NCBI RefSeq assembly: GCF_000237925.1
Contig: NW_017386061.1
Coordinates: forward strand, 62,001-126,000
DNA: 64,000 nt
Direction: 5' to 3'
Origin: Schistosoma mansoni
Taxonomy: Eukaryota; Platyhelminthes; Trematoda; Strigeidida; Schistosomatidae
Under the pieces are notes generated by a model that was given only the letters and a program-made list of their open reading frames with translations, was not told where the DNA came from and made no database searches. This document shows positions 48,401 through 59,480 of the stretch, one piece after another (the stretch's first letter is position 1; each line of letters starts with the position of its first letter). Made by a program: the position numbers and the translations under genes.

Positions 48401-49672
48401 ATCCTTCCAAGTTGTGTGATATTAACTTGGATCGATACATATTTGTCGCGGTCTCTGACTGACTAACGCAACTACTCAAGCATAAGTTCAGTGATTCGAT
48501 GAAAAACCTTATACGTGTTGAACAATTAATAAATCCCTGGTATTGAACATTTCCAGCAATAAATGTTGGACTTACTGTTGATTCGAAGTATGATATCAGA
48601 CTGTCAATTTTATTTATCGATATAATTCCATAATTAGAAAATTATCTTGCGCACGTTCAGAAGTTGGGTACCTGTAGTTAGCATTCATCCTACTCATCTC
48701 TTATGTAGTAATACGAATAGGGACTCACTGTGGTGTAACAAAAGACTACTTTTGTTAGATTTATTTAGCATATCACTAAGTAACATCTAAACATATATCT
48801 GATGTAAAAGAGTAGTAGCCATCAATTTTTCACGTGGTAAGGATGTCTATTGATTTACTATCAAACTCTACAATCTTCATTAAGGAATAAAATAAATGTC
48901 TCACCGCCCTACAGGTAGGTTTCCTAACATTTTAAAAATAAACTTCCAGACTTATAAATGGGATATTTCAAGTAGTTGCATGTGATGCACAAGAAACTTA
49001 AGAGATAAGCTTCGCGCTGGTTGCTAGTCATCAGAAATCAGTGTCTTTGATTTCGGAGGTGACGCTCCCTGTAGTCGATCAGCCGTAAGGATTAGACAAG
49101 TATGACATTAGTTATTATGCAAAGAGACCAGTCGACAGAAATGATATAGTTGCGAACTATTTAAGCCTTAATCATTGTAAAAGTCCAGTACTATAACGTA
49201 TAAAATTTTCCGGTCCAGCCACAAGTTGTTTGTATATCCTCTATTTTTACCACTGTAATACAGTAATTGTGAATTTATAACTATGGCACTTGGGATTTAA
49301 ACCATTGAAAACAATTTTTCGTCTTAATACTGTCTTTGAGAATACTCTGTGCGGACCTTTTAAGTTACTAGATAACTATTTATTCTTTGTTTTCATGTAA
49401 ATGTATGTCGTGCTACTTCGGAGGCATGACTGGTTAGTATTCATTTGATATCTTCAGATGTAAGCAGCCTCAAAAAAAACCTCGTGTCTTTTCACTCTTT
49501 ACAGATTGTCCGTCCTGTAAGATGGGAGCAAACGTTGTATGCACTATATGATCGTCCACTAGATGTCCCTTTTCCTCGTACAATTGAATCTGGTCCTGGC
49601 CGACAACTTGGTGCTATGCTGAGGATGGTCAGTCGTAGAGCGTTTGATAGTTACAGCTCTGTGGACATGTAG
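45463..49672 (+). CDS. MCAT: Malonyl-CoA:ACP transacylase, mitochondrial (six exons)
   Basis: It transfers malonyl from CoA to acyl carrier protein in mitochondrial type II fatty-acid synthesis. Exons read as 45463-45611, 45645-45909, 45947-46034, 46071-46291, 47260-47490 and 49505-49672; all junctions are GT/AG and keep phase, giving 373 residues, close to animal MCAT. Motifs: LFPGQGSHFVGMG (63-75, oxyanion region), AGFSLGE with nucleophile Ser150 (GxSxG), RAEAMQ with Arg175, GAFHTPLM with catalytic His268, and a C-terminal VRWEQTL and GPGRQLGAML. The first exon encodes a basic N-terminus with few acidic residues, plausible as a mitochondrial signal. The ATG at 45463 is the start that joins in phase across intron 1 (no ATG lies between the stop at 45628 and exon 2). 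Introns 1-3 are 33, 37 and 36 nt; intron 5 holds a 550-bp repeat. Confidence 0.93.
46292..47259 (+). other. MCAT intron 4
   Basis: 968 nt between GT (46292) and 'aatttcag' (47259). No repeat or gene is recognised inside it. Confidence 0.8.
47491..49504 (+). other. MCAT intron 5
   Basis: 2014 nt from 'gtatat' to 'tctttacag'. It contains the reverse-oriented 550-bp repeat; the rest (48340-49500) has no recognisable feature. Confidence 0.85.
47810..48335 (-). repeat. ~550-bp dispersed repeat, copy 2, inside MCAT intron
   Basis: Reverse complement of 23180-23739, well conserved, with its AAAT-type tail at 47775-47820. It lies opposite to MCAT transcription and does not touch the splice sites. 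Confidence 0.8.
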
Positions 49673-49756
49673 ATGTGTCATTCTCTTCAGTCGCATTTAA
49701 TGTATACCCATGTATATACTGACCAACATGTACAGCTAAGCAAAATATATTAGCAA

Positions 49757-49762
49757 AATAAA
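49757..49762 (+). promoter_or_regulatory. Poly(A) signal of MCAT
   Basis: AATAAA lies 84 nt after the MCAT stop codon and 62 nt before the convergent PTPS stop. Confidence 0.65.
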
Positions 49763-49823
49763 CTCGAGGATTTTATTTGGCGATAGATGATTTAGTGATG
49801 TAATAATTTTTTAGAGGTGTAGT

Positions 49824-50261
49824 TTATTTGTGATTTATCTTTTCACCTCTGTAAGTTACGATATTCTTTTCAGTTTCCCATATTTTAACTTCATAAAGTA
49901 AATTATTAGGGACAGCATTGACTAATTGTGACCATATAAAAACTGCTAGGTTTTCCGTAGTTGATACAATACTATTCTTTTTAAAATATTCAACATCTTC
50001 ATCGATATTTTTATGATCTAATAGGTCAAGAACATGTTTTTGAATAACTGATTTCAAGTCACTTATGTTCATAACCATACCGGTTCTTTGATCAATAGGT
50101 CCTGAAACTGTGATCTCCAGTTTGTAATTATGACCATGTCCCATAGGATTATTACATTTTTGAAACATTTTAATATTTTCTTCATCACTAAGATGTTGTG
50201 AATGAAGGCGATGACAGGCGGAGAATGATTCTACTCTCGTGAGGTAACATAGAGCACTCAT
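49824..50261 (-). CDS. PTS: 6-pyruvoyl-tetrahydropterin synthase
   Basis: The 145-residue enzyme converts dihydroneopterin triphosphate to 6-pyruvoyl-tetrahydropterin in tetrahydrobiopterin synthesis, the cofactor for aromatic amino acid hydroxylases. The zinc ligands are His17 (in CHRLH), His42 and His44 (in GHGHNY); the catalytic Cys36 lies in KCNNP. Other family motifs are SDEEN (25-29), TGMVMNISDLK, LLDHKNID and STTENLAV. Length equals the animal enzyme. I place the start at 50261: the ORF extends 14 codons upstream, but homology begins here and 'ctttacag' precedes the ATG, an acceptor that could serve a 5' UTR intron or spliced-leader addition. The coding part has no intron. It is convergent with MCAT, stops 151 bp apart. 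Confidence 0.95.
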   Translation of the reverse strand: MSALCYLTRVESFSACHRLHSQHLSDEENIKMFQKCNNPMGHGHNYKLEITVSGPIDQRTGMVMNISDLKSVIQKHVLDLLDHKNIDEDVEYFKKNSIVSTTENLAVFIWSQLVNAVPNNLLYEVKIWETEKNIVTYRGEKINHK

Positions 50262-50269
50262 CTGTAAAG

Positions 50270-50589
50270 TATTACATATATATAGCCCTGTTAAAAGAAA
50301 CAAAAGTTAGCTATAATAGTTTAGCATAAAATCAACTATCAATATTTGAAAACTTCCTCAATGACTATTATCTTTATACGATAAAATGACTGCACAACAA
50401 AGGGAGTCCTCGTCATTAGTAATACCGAAAAAGCTAAATGAGTGACCGTTTTTAATTCATTTAAGACCTAGTTAAGTAAAGCAACTAGTAACAAGGAGAA
50501 ATTTTACCGTTCCGTAGTACAAAGAAAGCAAGTAATCCTTGGTCTCATTGTGTAAAAGGTGTTAACGTACAAACCCAGTGACTAAATTT
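50270..50589. other. Upstream region of PTPS
   Basis: The minus strand has 'ttcttttaacag' (about 50300-50288) and 'tactttacag' (50271-50262) acceptor-like sites just before the ATG. No other feature is seen. Confidence 0.4.
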
Positions 50590-51105
50590 ACTTTTTTAAG
50601 TACATAAATATTGGTACAAGGAGGCAGCGAATCTATATATGCCGCGCTTCATCATTCGATTTGTGTGAGGCCTGGGATATTGCTCGGGCGCTTGAACTGA
50701 GTCAGGCGGCTTTCTTATGAGGCCACTCCCCATACCTTTGACCTAGACAGTTAATGAACAAGGCATTTCGGTAACGTTAGGAGATGCAGTTCCACGGTAG
50801 CCGGTCACTAACAATTGGTTCATACGCCATTTGTTCTCTCTTATGATTCTGGGGCCCGTGTGTTCTATTGGTTTGGAACCAGGCTTTTCCAACTCCCCTG
50901 GGTGGATCCTCCGTGTCCACCAACCCAGTTAAGGCGTCGGACATTAGCTTTCCATCCGCTCGATTTCGTAAACAACACCAGTGGCACGAAAAAGTAATAA
51001 GTAGGACTTCCCTGGTAGTAGCTGTATACGTGTGGCCATGTGAGAGCATTTCGAGAGAGGTGACTCTCCCCACTCTCGGCCGTACCAAGGTATTTGGGGG
51101 CTAGT
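50590..51105 (-). repeat. ~550-bp dispersed repeat, copy 3
   Basis: Diverged relative of 23180-23739 and 47810-48335 in reverse orientation, with the 3' end 'ggtacaaggaggcagcg' complement at 50610-50630. Small ORFs inside are not conserved among copies. Confidence 0.7.
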
Positions 51106-51734
51106 GACTAAAGACAGTTAATGTCACTAATCAGGGTTATCATAATTACCATGCTCTGTAGACTTATGAATACGATGTTGCTGCTGAGTAAAACTGCGTC
51201 AACTAAGACTTCATATTGGAATCTCTATATCTCCAGTTTACTTCATAAGCAATGTTTATTCCTGTGTTGTCCTTCGAAAGATTGTCCATTAATTCACATT
51301 CGCCTTCACAATAATCTTGGCTTTAAAATATTTCCAGATTACTGAAGTTAGGTGTCAAGTTAAATTCTCTTCTGTACAGAACTTTGTCCTCGGTCGTTAA
51401 GTTGGATGGGTTTTTAAATGTAGTTTAGAATGTCATTACCGCACCACATAACATGACTCAAATCAATTCATTCTTTTGCATCCCGTGGACCCTGGATCTT
51501 AGTACTATTCAATTGTTTCCTACAATTCAATGTCACCAACTGGAATGGTTAATTTACCTTGCACATAATCAGTGTTTAGATCACTTAGATAAACATTATC
51601 TTCAGTCGCCAACAGGCAGGTGTCTGTGGCATCAAGTGAATGGCTTGTAAATGTGCAACGCCGTACACACATGGAAGGCTCTTTAAAGAAATAAGAAGCG
51701 CGTTGATCTGGCAAGACTACAATTTGGGGGTACG
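51106..51734. other. No supported gene
   Basis: ORFs of 65-74 codons overlap on both strands and show no domain. Confidence 0.4.
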
Positions 51735-51960
51735 ACAATTAGACTTCAAATATCATTTGCCCGATTTCGGTGCAGAATCTATTTGTCCTTATGGCTAAGT
51801 AGTATTACAGCCGATGTCGATTCGTGATGAAAACCTTAATTTCTCAGATTAATCTACAATTCTTTTTCCAGTCTAATATTTAGTTGAAGCTTTTCAAGGT
51901 TAATCTAATACCACCTAAAGGTCTCCTATGAGTCATAGCTTCTACGACATTTTCTTTCAA
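51735..51960 (+). repeat. MITE-like repeat fragment
   Basis: It shares 'gattt.ggtgcagaatct', 'cagccgatgtcgattcgtga' and 'tgaaaacctt' with 29800-29870. Terminal repeats are not preserved. Confidence 0.4.
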
Positions 51961-52456
51961 AGTCCTCTCTGATTGGGAATAAGCCAGTGTCTTCACTGCA
52001 TATCCTACCGCGCTATAGCTTGAATACCATAGACCAGGAAGAAAATCGACTGCTGATAAAACTTAAGATTAAGCTGGCTTTCTTTATCAGTGAGGGCTCT
52101 AATTGCACTTAAGAGTTGCGCTCCATCTACATTGCCGAATTGTACTGCAGATCCATCTCATTTTCAACTCTGAAAACGAAACGAGAGGTGTCGAGGGAAT
52201 GGTAAATGACCTGCCAAGTGATAATTTTATTCAAATAACCCAAAGTGAAGTATGATGAATCTGTTTGCATTTTACTTTAAACTAAACACACTAGATAGAC
52301 CACTTCCGCAAGGTCGTAGAACCACAGGAAAGCATTAGTTGGAAATCACGTATGATGTGTCTGGATCCCCACTCAATTATTCTCGCGGCCGAGTTGCAGG
52401 CAGTCTGCCATATGTGCATAGATACCGTTGGGTCGTGAAACCATATGAGAGTTTTT
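51961..52456. other. No supported gene
   Basis: A 75-codon minus ORF starts in the left arm of the foldback repeat and has no recognisable domain. Confidence 0.35.
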
Positions 52457-52880
52457 GATGAGGTTTCGTTCTCTGAGCTGGATGGTTTGGTCGTGGAGCT
52501 TTCATCGCCCTTCTGCACGGCATCGTCAGCACAAACTTCGGGTAGAAACGAAGTGTTCGAATTTCGTCACATGTGGTTCACAGCTTGTCCTGTACGCCTC
52601 GATGCTGATGGGTTCTTGTTGACCTTGAACCTTTCATTGGTTACTTCCTTGATTTAATTGCAGCTCCCATTGGTTTGGTTTTTGTTTCTATGTTTCTGCA
52701 TAATTTTCCTGATTGGTTGATAGATCGAGGTGTACAGGACAAGCTGTGAACCACATGTGGAGAAATCCGAACACTTCATTTCTACCCGAAGTTTGTGCTG
52801 ACGATGTCGTTCAGAAGGACGACGAAAGCTCCACGACCAAACCATCCAGCTCAGAGAACGAAACTCTATCAAAATCATCC
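52457..52880. repeat. Foldback repeat, ~150-bp inverted arms
   Basis: The left arm (52457-52604) and the reverse complement of the right arm (52723-52880) match along about 150 bp, for example 'gagctggatggtttggtcgt' and 'aaacttcgggtagaaa'. A spacer of about 120 bp separates them. A third fragment lies at 28965. It may be two inverted retroelement ends or a foldback transposon. Confidence 0.7.
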
Positions 52881-53096
52881 ACCTGAGCTACAAATCTCCA
52901 CCATCTCAAAAGCATACAAGAGTATATATTATTCATCCTTAAATATGGTCGTCTATTAGGATTGGACTACAATAGAGAATGAAATGTCTGTTACGGAAAT
53001 TCCTATATGGTAGGTGAATCTTTAGGATACAGCGGAATGTCCCGACAGACTATGGTGTCGTTTATGTTACTGACATGCTGACACTTCATTAAAATG

Positions 53097-54122
53097 TGAA
53101 TATAACTAGTATGAAATCTGGAAAACCTACGTTTCAGGAGCCCGATACTTCCCATACTGTTACTTTGAGACGCCCTAATAGGTTTGGTACAACGAAGTAT
53201 CAGTATGCCAAATGCCAATTCACTTTCTGGATCTTGGAATGAGTAATAAGGGACAAGTTTCTGTCTTTAAGACTTGACGCTATCTTCGGTGTTAGTGGGG
53301 CTTGTTTTACATCAACTGGTCGTTTGGCTTGCGTCAATGCAAACAGCACTGCACCCTCTTCTAAATCCACTAGTCACAACAAACTGCTGTGGAGGCCATC
53401 TACCAATTGTCAAGTATTTTAGATCTGGTATACGCCATTCTTTTGTCTTGTACGCCGATTCGATATCAACGACCGGAAATTTTTCATGAATATCGATCAC
53501 ATCATTACGTGTATAAACAGCCTCCGATATATTGCTAAGATCGCTCCGAAGCACTTCCACCTCCTCAATATCCCTTACACGACGTATAAGATCATCTAAA
53601 TTCCCGATTCGTGTCTTTTTTATAATTATTTATATACAACACTTACGCTGGTAGTCTTGTCCTTACATTCCTAGTGTCACTGTATGGCATAATTTCTTAA
53701 GTTCTTCCTACGCTTAACCTATGACTCTCAGAACATCGATATTTCCTTGAATAAAAAGTTGAGTGGCGTCCCTCTCAGTATTCCATAACCTTCTTTTCGA
53801 TCTATCTGTAGCCACGAAGATGTTATTACACGGGTGGTTATGTGGGGCATTAAAAAGTATTACTTCATATTATCCAGCGATATACTCTACTCTTATTTTG
53901 AACTTACTATCCAAATATTAACACTTACAACAGCGTCAGGTCATAAAGAAGACAGAAACTTGTCCCTTATTACTCAGTCCAAGACCCCGGAAGTGAATTG
54001 GCATTTGGCATACTAATACTTCGTTGTACCAAACCCATAAGGGCGTCTCGAAGTAACAGTACGGAAAGTGTTGGGCTCCTGAAACGTAGGTTTTCCAGAT
54101 TTCATACTAGTTATATTCATGA
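53097..54122. repeat. Long inverted repeat, ~190-bp arms, ~650-bp core
   Basis: The left arm (about 53097-53285) is matched by the reverse complement of 53930-54122 (for example 'cctacgtttcaggagccc' and 'aagggacaagtttctgtctt'), at roughly 85-90 percent. The core has a minus ORF (53312-53560, 82 codons) with no domain I know. A DNA transposon with long terminal inverted repeats or a foldback element would fit. Confidence 0.65.
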
Positions 54123-54216
54123 ATCCATCTATAAATCTGTAGCATCGTGATTCACTTTCTAGACCGAAGGTAGTACTACTACAATGTGAGAGCGCAGAAC
54201 AGGAAATGTGACCTAA

Positions 54217-54506
54217 GCAACCAATAAATAGGAAATAAAGGCGAACTCAGGAGAAATGTCGACTTCTCTTCCTGAGGCTGGCTACTTGGGGCTGGGCAAA
54301 AATAGACAATTTTGCGTATATTTGTGTGAAAACTTGGTGTGAATTTAGGTGAAACGTAGACAATTTCAAACATGGAGCAACAAATTTGTTGCTCCCTTTT
54401 AAAAGAGAAATTTCACATTATTTCTGCATGACAGGCGAAAGAGAGGACTTTTAGAGCGTCTCCCCTCTTTTTCCCTTTGTTCGCCTTTATCCTCTCTTTT
54501 GATTGC
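54217..54506. mobile_element. MITE-like element, 290 bp, with central palindrome
   Basis: The left end (GCAACCAATAAATAGG, then AAATAAAGGCGAAC) and the reverse complement of the right end (GCAATCAAAAGAGAGG, then ATAAAGGCGAAC) form imperfect terminal repeats of about 29 bp. In the middle, 54374-54395 is a perfect 22-bp palindrome with half-site GGAGCAACAAA. There is no coding capacity. Confidence 0.6.
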
Positions 54507-54589
54507 TCAGGGCGGATACTGAAAAACGGAAGACATTTTGATGTTCGATCTCTGAGCGACGCTGAATCGACCTTGAAGAAACTCATCTG

Positions 54590-56830
54590 CTTACTAGATT
54601 CAAATTGGTGTAGTAAGGACTGAAGGTCTAAGGTCTACGTTATCCCTTTTCCAGTATGTTTCTATAAGTGTCCAATCTTCTCTTGAATGAGTCAATTGAA
54701 GGTGCGGACACCACTACTTCGGGTAACGGGTTGCAAGAATTGATGACGGTGTGAAAATCTGTATGCCGCGGGTATTTTGTTCGTTCTTGGCTTTTCTACT
54801 CGCCTGCTATGTACTCTCAGATGTCCCGATCTAGTGGGAAGAAAAAGAGAGGATGTATTTTGTCCGAAATGATTTCTTGGTACTCTGTACATCAAAAATC
54901 AGACTACAGCTTAACCTTCAATAGGACAGAATACAGAGGTTTAGCTTTTCAAGCCGCTTTTTTGTATGATAAACCTCACACGGGTAGCTGACCTCTGCAT
55001 ATTTTCCAGGATATCCGAGTCACTTTTTAAACAGGAACTCACAGCTTAAACGCTGTTACCAAGCTTAGTTCTAACTAAGGTTGGGTATACTGTATTAAAC
55101 ATGATAATATCCAAGTTGGTGAATGTCCGTCTTAAAGACCACATGGTTCTAATCCCCTTAGCTGCAACCTCCGGGCAGTGGGCCGTGGTCTTAAGATTAT
55201 GACTCACTGTCACCCTAAGATCCTTGTGAGACCAGACCAAGGGTACAGGCACTCCTCCAATGCTGTACCTATTTGCCTATGTATCCCCAAAGTGCATGTA
55301 GACACTTTTCCGCGTTGATAGGCATCAGCCACTCCTTGTACCAGTTATTCACAACACCTTAATCTTCCTGAAGTGTGCATGCATATGCTTCTCATTATTT
55401 CTCTCCAGAGTTTTACATCATCGGCGTACAATAGCATTGGAGACTCTACTATACTTGGGAGATCATTTACATACAGTGTAAAAAGTAAGGGACCTATGAC
55501 AGAACCTTGAGGTACTCCACTAAGTACTGATCTCCAAGTGAAACATTTGCGATTTATTCTTACTTTCTGTCTGCGACCTACTAGGAAATCCTTAAGCTAT
55601 TTTAAAAGAGGTCCGGCAATACCAAGATTTTCTAGCTTCAAAAGCAGTCTATTTGTTGGCACCTTGTCAAATGACCTGCTGAAGTCTATGTAGGTAACAT
55701 CTACTGATTTTCCATTGTTTAGAGCCTCTATCTATTGCTCCCTTGCTATAAGGAGGTTTGTTGTGCAAGGTAAACTTTTTTTGAAGTCATGTTATTCTCT
55801 ATTTAACAAGTTGTTGGCTTCCACGAATGTCATTATGGCTTTTTCGATCATTCTTTCCAGTATTTTAACTCGGACACTAGTGAGGCTGTAGTTCGATGTA
55901 GGTTGTCTTAGTCTTGTTTTATGTATGGGAGTGACGATTGCACCCCTTCAGTTCTTAGGTAACAAACCCTGGACAAATGACATCCAGTATTGCAGTTAGT
56001 GGGGCCGCAACATATTGTGCATTATGTCCCAGGATTTTGGGGTGTAGGTCATCCGGTACTATAGTCTTTTGCGTGTCTAAAGTGATAGAAGCCTTGAGTA
56101 CATCGTCTCGATTAAACTCCTTGGTGAGCATGTGGATTGTTGACTCTGTATTTGGATCTGGTTCTTTCTCTCGAATAGACTCCTGAGTGAAAACACCCCA
56201 AACTAGTTAGCCATAGCCTCTGTTTTTTTGATCACATTCACTTCCTTCCTTAATCAGGTTGGGAATCCAATGATGAAACCCTGTTCTGTAGTTTATATGC
56301 AAGAATATTCTTTTCGGCCGCTTGATTACAGATTGTGCGAACTGTATTTCATATTTTCTCTGGGTTTCCCGGATTTTTATTATACACTTGCTTCTTACCG
56401 ACCAGTAGCGCTCCATAATACTTGCTGTGGCAACGTTCAAACACCTCTTTTTTCTTGATAAACGTCGAATATCCCGGCTTATCCAGGGATGGCCGTGTTT
56501 CTTCTTCTTTAGGACTGTCTAGGGTACATATAGTTGAGTTACCTGACTGTATATCTACCTAAAATGAGTTCATGCTTCTTCTATTGATGTCCCTGAGTCA
56601 GCTATCCAGTTTTCAGCCGATACTGTTGAGCTGATTTCCTCTATCTGCCATACATATGTTAGGAGGGGCCGGTGCAACTGATTGACAGGCCATCTTAGAC
56701 ATGGACATGAATAGGATGACTGAATGATCACTTCTTCCTAGAGGTGGTAGGAAAGTAATTTGACAGACATCGCCACTGTGTGAGAAGAATAAGTCCAAGT
56801 GAGATGAGAAGCTTCTTAAGTTAATTATCA
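54590..56830 (-). pseudogene. CR1/Jockey-like retrotransposon with endonuclease end and RT
   Basis: The minus strand reads endonuclease C-terminus (FFSHSGDVCQITFLPPLGRS, then DHSV with the catalytic SDH), a linker (SRDIRRLSRKKRC), RT motifs with PQGSV-like and LLYADDVK regions (about 55419-55440), the post-RT part (DLRVTVSHNLKTTAHCPEVA, AKGIRTMWSLRR) and the tail (HTDFHTVINSCNPLPE, DSFKRRLDTYRN) ending at about 54600. Stops and frameshifts occur throughout. It differs clearly from the 39990-41930 copy, so two subfamilies are present. Confidence 0.85.
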
Positions 56831-57159
56831 TGTGGTACAATATAGTAATAAAAAACGGGTACAATAAAAATTTTGCCGTTTTTTTCATCTTTTACGGTTG
56901 TCCTGGAAAAAAGAGGATATGTAATTGCATATTGAATTACAATCGTACGTGGGTAAATACACAAAACGGTTGAAAAAAGGAAAATAAACTTATGTACATG
57001 CGCTTCGTAAACATTCAGTAGCTTAAAATCGATGTTTGCAGAATGATTTTGTTTTTGATTCTTTTCAGAAGTAAAGATGTGCACAAATAAACAAGTATAT
57101 TAGCAATGAAAACATTTACTTTTATTGGAATGAAAAAGTTATCGTATGTATGATCATAT
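56831..57159. other. No supported gene
   Basis: AT-rich; small minus ORF (56821-57084) without domain. Confidence 0.35.
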
Positions 57160-58112
57160 TAAAAATGGTTTGGTTTTTTGTTTTTTTGACACAATAATAC
57201 AAAAAATTCGGGATGATTGCACCCGTCTCGAGAACAATACCGAAGGTTACCAGGTGTTGTTTGCTATTGTTGTAACGCTCCTCTGGTGGCCGATTCGAAC
57301 ACGTCTACTGTGATACTAATTGGTGTTTTGTTGTCCTAGTATGAGAGCACAGTTGTTTTTGCAAAAACCTCCTTAACTCTGAGGAACGTTGTCATATAAA
57401 TTGGTGGCTTTCTCATTCTCAAGAAATTGGTCTGTTGATGGTCGCATGAGGAACTAACAATTCTGTATGAAACATCAATAAAGAATTACAAGGCCTCTAC
57501 GCGTGCGTAGTCTCTCAATAGTGGTTGGTTTTTAGTGAGCCAGAATGGCTGTCAGTTTACCTTACAAAAACAGGTGACTTGAGCGTCAATAATCTGCCCA
57601 AGAAAATCCACAGAGTCGTTTCTGATCTGACATTTCTGAATGTTTGCAGTAATGCTGTGTTTTGCAGTCCTTGGAAAATATGGTCCAAATTCTGGAAATG
57701 GTATTCTCTGCCCGGACTTGCGATCGTCCAGTCATCGACATGCGTGTGTACGAATTTGGAACTCTTCAATATGTTGTCGATGAATCTCAGTTAAGTTTGT
57801 GCAGAATTTCTTAAGGTGAAAGACATGAACAAAGATTCAATGAGAATGATGGTAACCGTTTTAAGGAGCCATGTGAAAAGGGGACGCCTATGGGCTGCCT
57901 GACGGCCGGATAGTTCCCGACTCCATCGTGTTCTAAATTTCGTTTTTCGCTAACCCCAGCTCCTCAGAAGCTAGTCGGTGCACCTTCTAAAATGAAGATA
58001 GTCTCGAAGTTGTGGTTTAACGTTTAACATTGTTTGATATGCACGGCAGTTTGAGTCGCGTGTGATGCTGTTTGGGGTACTTGTCGAGTACTCGTCGTGA
58101 CTAGAGATCGAT
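57160..58112 (-). pseudogene. Ty3/gypsy reverse transcriptase remnant
   Basis: On the minus strand the translation, across frameshifts, reads RLASEELG, a TIRPSGSPWASPFHM-like motif, then LRNSAQT and FVHTHVDDWTIASPGRE (RT catalytic box, Y replaced by H in YVDD) and HFQNLDHIFQGLQ. These are consecutive gypsy RT motifs; the segment that should contain the first catalytic Asp between HMAP and LRNSAQT is deleted. It continues the protease fragment at 58620-59480, from which it is split by an LTR. Confidence 0.8.
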
Positions 58113-58612
58113 TATGTGCCTAACAGTTACTGGGAATAGTGTAGTATCAGTTTATATGTTAAGCCCATATACTTTATTCTCGCTACTGGCCAAGCCAATT
58201 CTCCTATCCATTTTAAGTCATATATTGATCTTGTTAATTATTCGCTTATTAACCTTGACTATATTTTTATATGAGCGTATGTGTGTACCCTTCGTATCTT
58301 ATTCATCATGTGTCTGTCATTCATTTTTGTCTGATTATAAATATTGAGTAATGCTTGCTCATAGCGAGTTGGCTTCCCCGCCATCTCCAATACGCATTAC
58401 TTTCGCTTCGCTCTCGAGTTGGCTTCCCAGCCATCTCCACTATGCATCATCTTTGCTTCGCTCGCTTACACTTGCTCATGTGCCCACAGCTTTCTGGTCT
58501 GCATCATTCATCAATGAAAATGTAGTTGCCGCTTCCTTTTGCCTTCTGATATTATACACCGTTAAGATTGGTATAATAACGGTTATCGAAGTGAACTATT
58601 ATTGAAGCACGG
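58113..58612 (+). repeat. Solo LTR inserted in a gypsy remnant
   Basis: The block starts TGTGCCTAAC and ends near 'gaagcacggcactaca', matching the 3' parts of the LTRs at 21496 and 33760. Its orientation (plus) is opposite to the gypsy pol pieces on either side, so it is a separate insertion. The poly(A) signal has decayed to 'aatgaa'. No gag or pol belongs to it, which suggests LTR-LTR recombination. Confidence 0.65.
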
Positions 58613-58619
58613 CACTACA

Positions 58620-59480
58620 ATAGTCTACTGCCAGCTAAATGAAGTTCCACAGACAGATGATTAGTAGTTCCGTCTATCAGCCTCTGTTCGCTTGGCTCAA
58701 CGAATAGATTATGGTATTATAACAGGTCTGTACCAATGATTAAGACAGAAACATCTGGAACAGCAATGAATGAGTTTGCTAAAATCAACGTTACGATAAA
58801 CAAATTTCTTACCTTATAGAGCAACCTGTTTTCCGTTTGCCACCTGTAAGTTAAAGACCTCTTTTTGTAGACATTTATTAATATTCGCGGGCTATGTCCA
58901 CCAGCTCTGGTTGCCGTTAACACATGCCGGCCGAAAGCTCGTCGTCACGGACGGCTTGGAGTTCAGGAAACTGCAGGGTTTCCTTCAACTTCTAGGAGAC
59001 TTACCATGAGTGCTAGTGTACCATCATCAATCGGTAGAATCTACCTCTCGTGCACTGAAGACAGATCTTTTACGTGACTAGCTTCTTCGAGAAGGTTGGA
59101 ATGTTTGTGGTAATATGAAAGTAGAGATAATGAGTTAAACTATTAAAAAGAACTGTATTGTCATTTTGTGTCATTTAAGGGCTTTCTTCGACAGAGTAAA
59201 TCTTGGTGCGAGGGATTCTGCTGATCTCCGGAATCCGATAGGTAGGTGCAGCCAGTTTGCCTGTGGCGTTATTTTGTAATGTGACGAGGACCGTCTGGAT
59301 TTGTTGGGGGGGGGAAACTTAGATAAAAAGGGATACCTAAGAATCTCTTCGTCGAAAGTTTGTTGACCAGTGACCTCCCACATACGTCTATACATTCCTG
59401 TCCCTGGACCGTGATACGACCCGTTGTTGTGTAGGAGCTGGTAAAATCTTTGTCAATCAGTTGGATCCCCTCGTTCAAAG
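58620..59480 (-). pseudogene. Ty3/gypsy protease-region remnant
   Basis: The minus strand ends with VRNLFIVTLILANSF, SVLIIGTDLL, a LFVEPSEQRLIDGTTNHLSV-like stretch; this is the usual end of a gypsy protease before the RT (hydrophobic strand, IxGxDxL, then RRLxDxxTxxS). The 59171-59478 ORFs upstream could belong to the same element, but I do not recognise them. Many stops are present. Confidence 0.65.
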
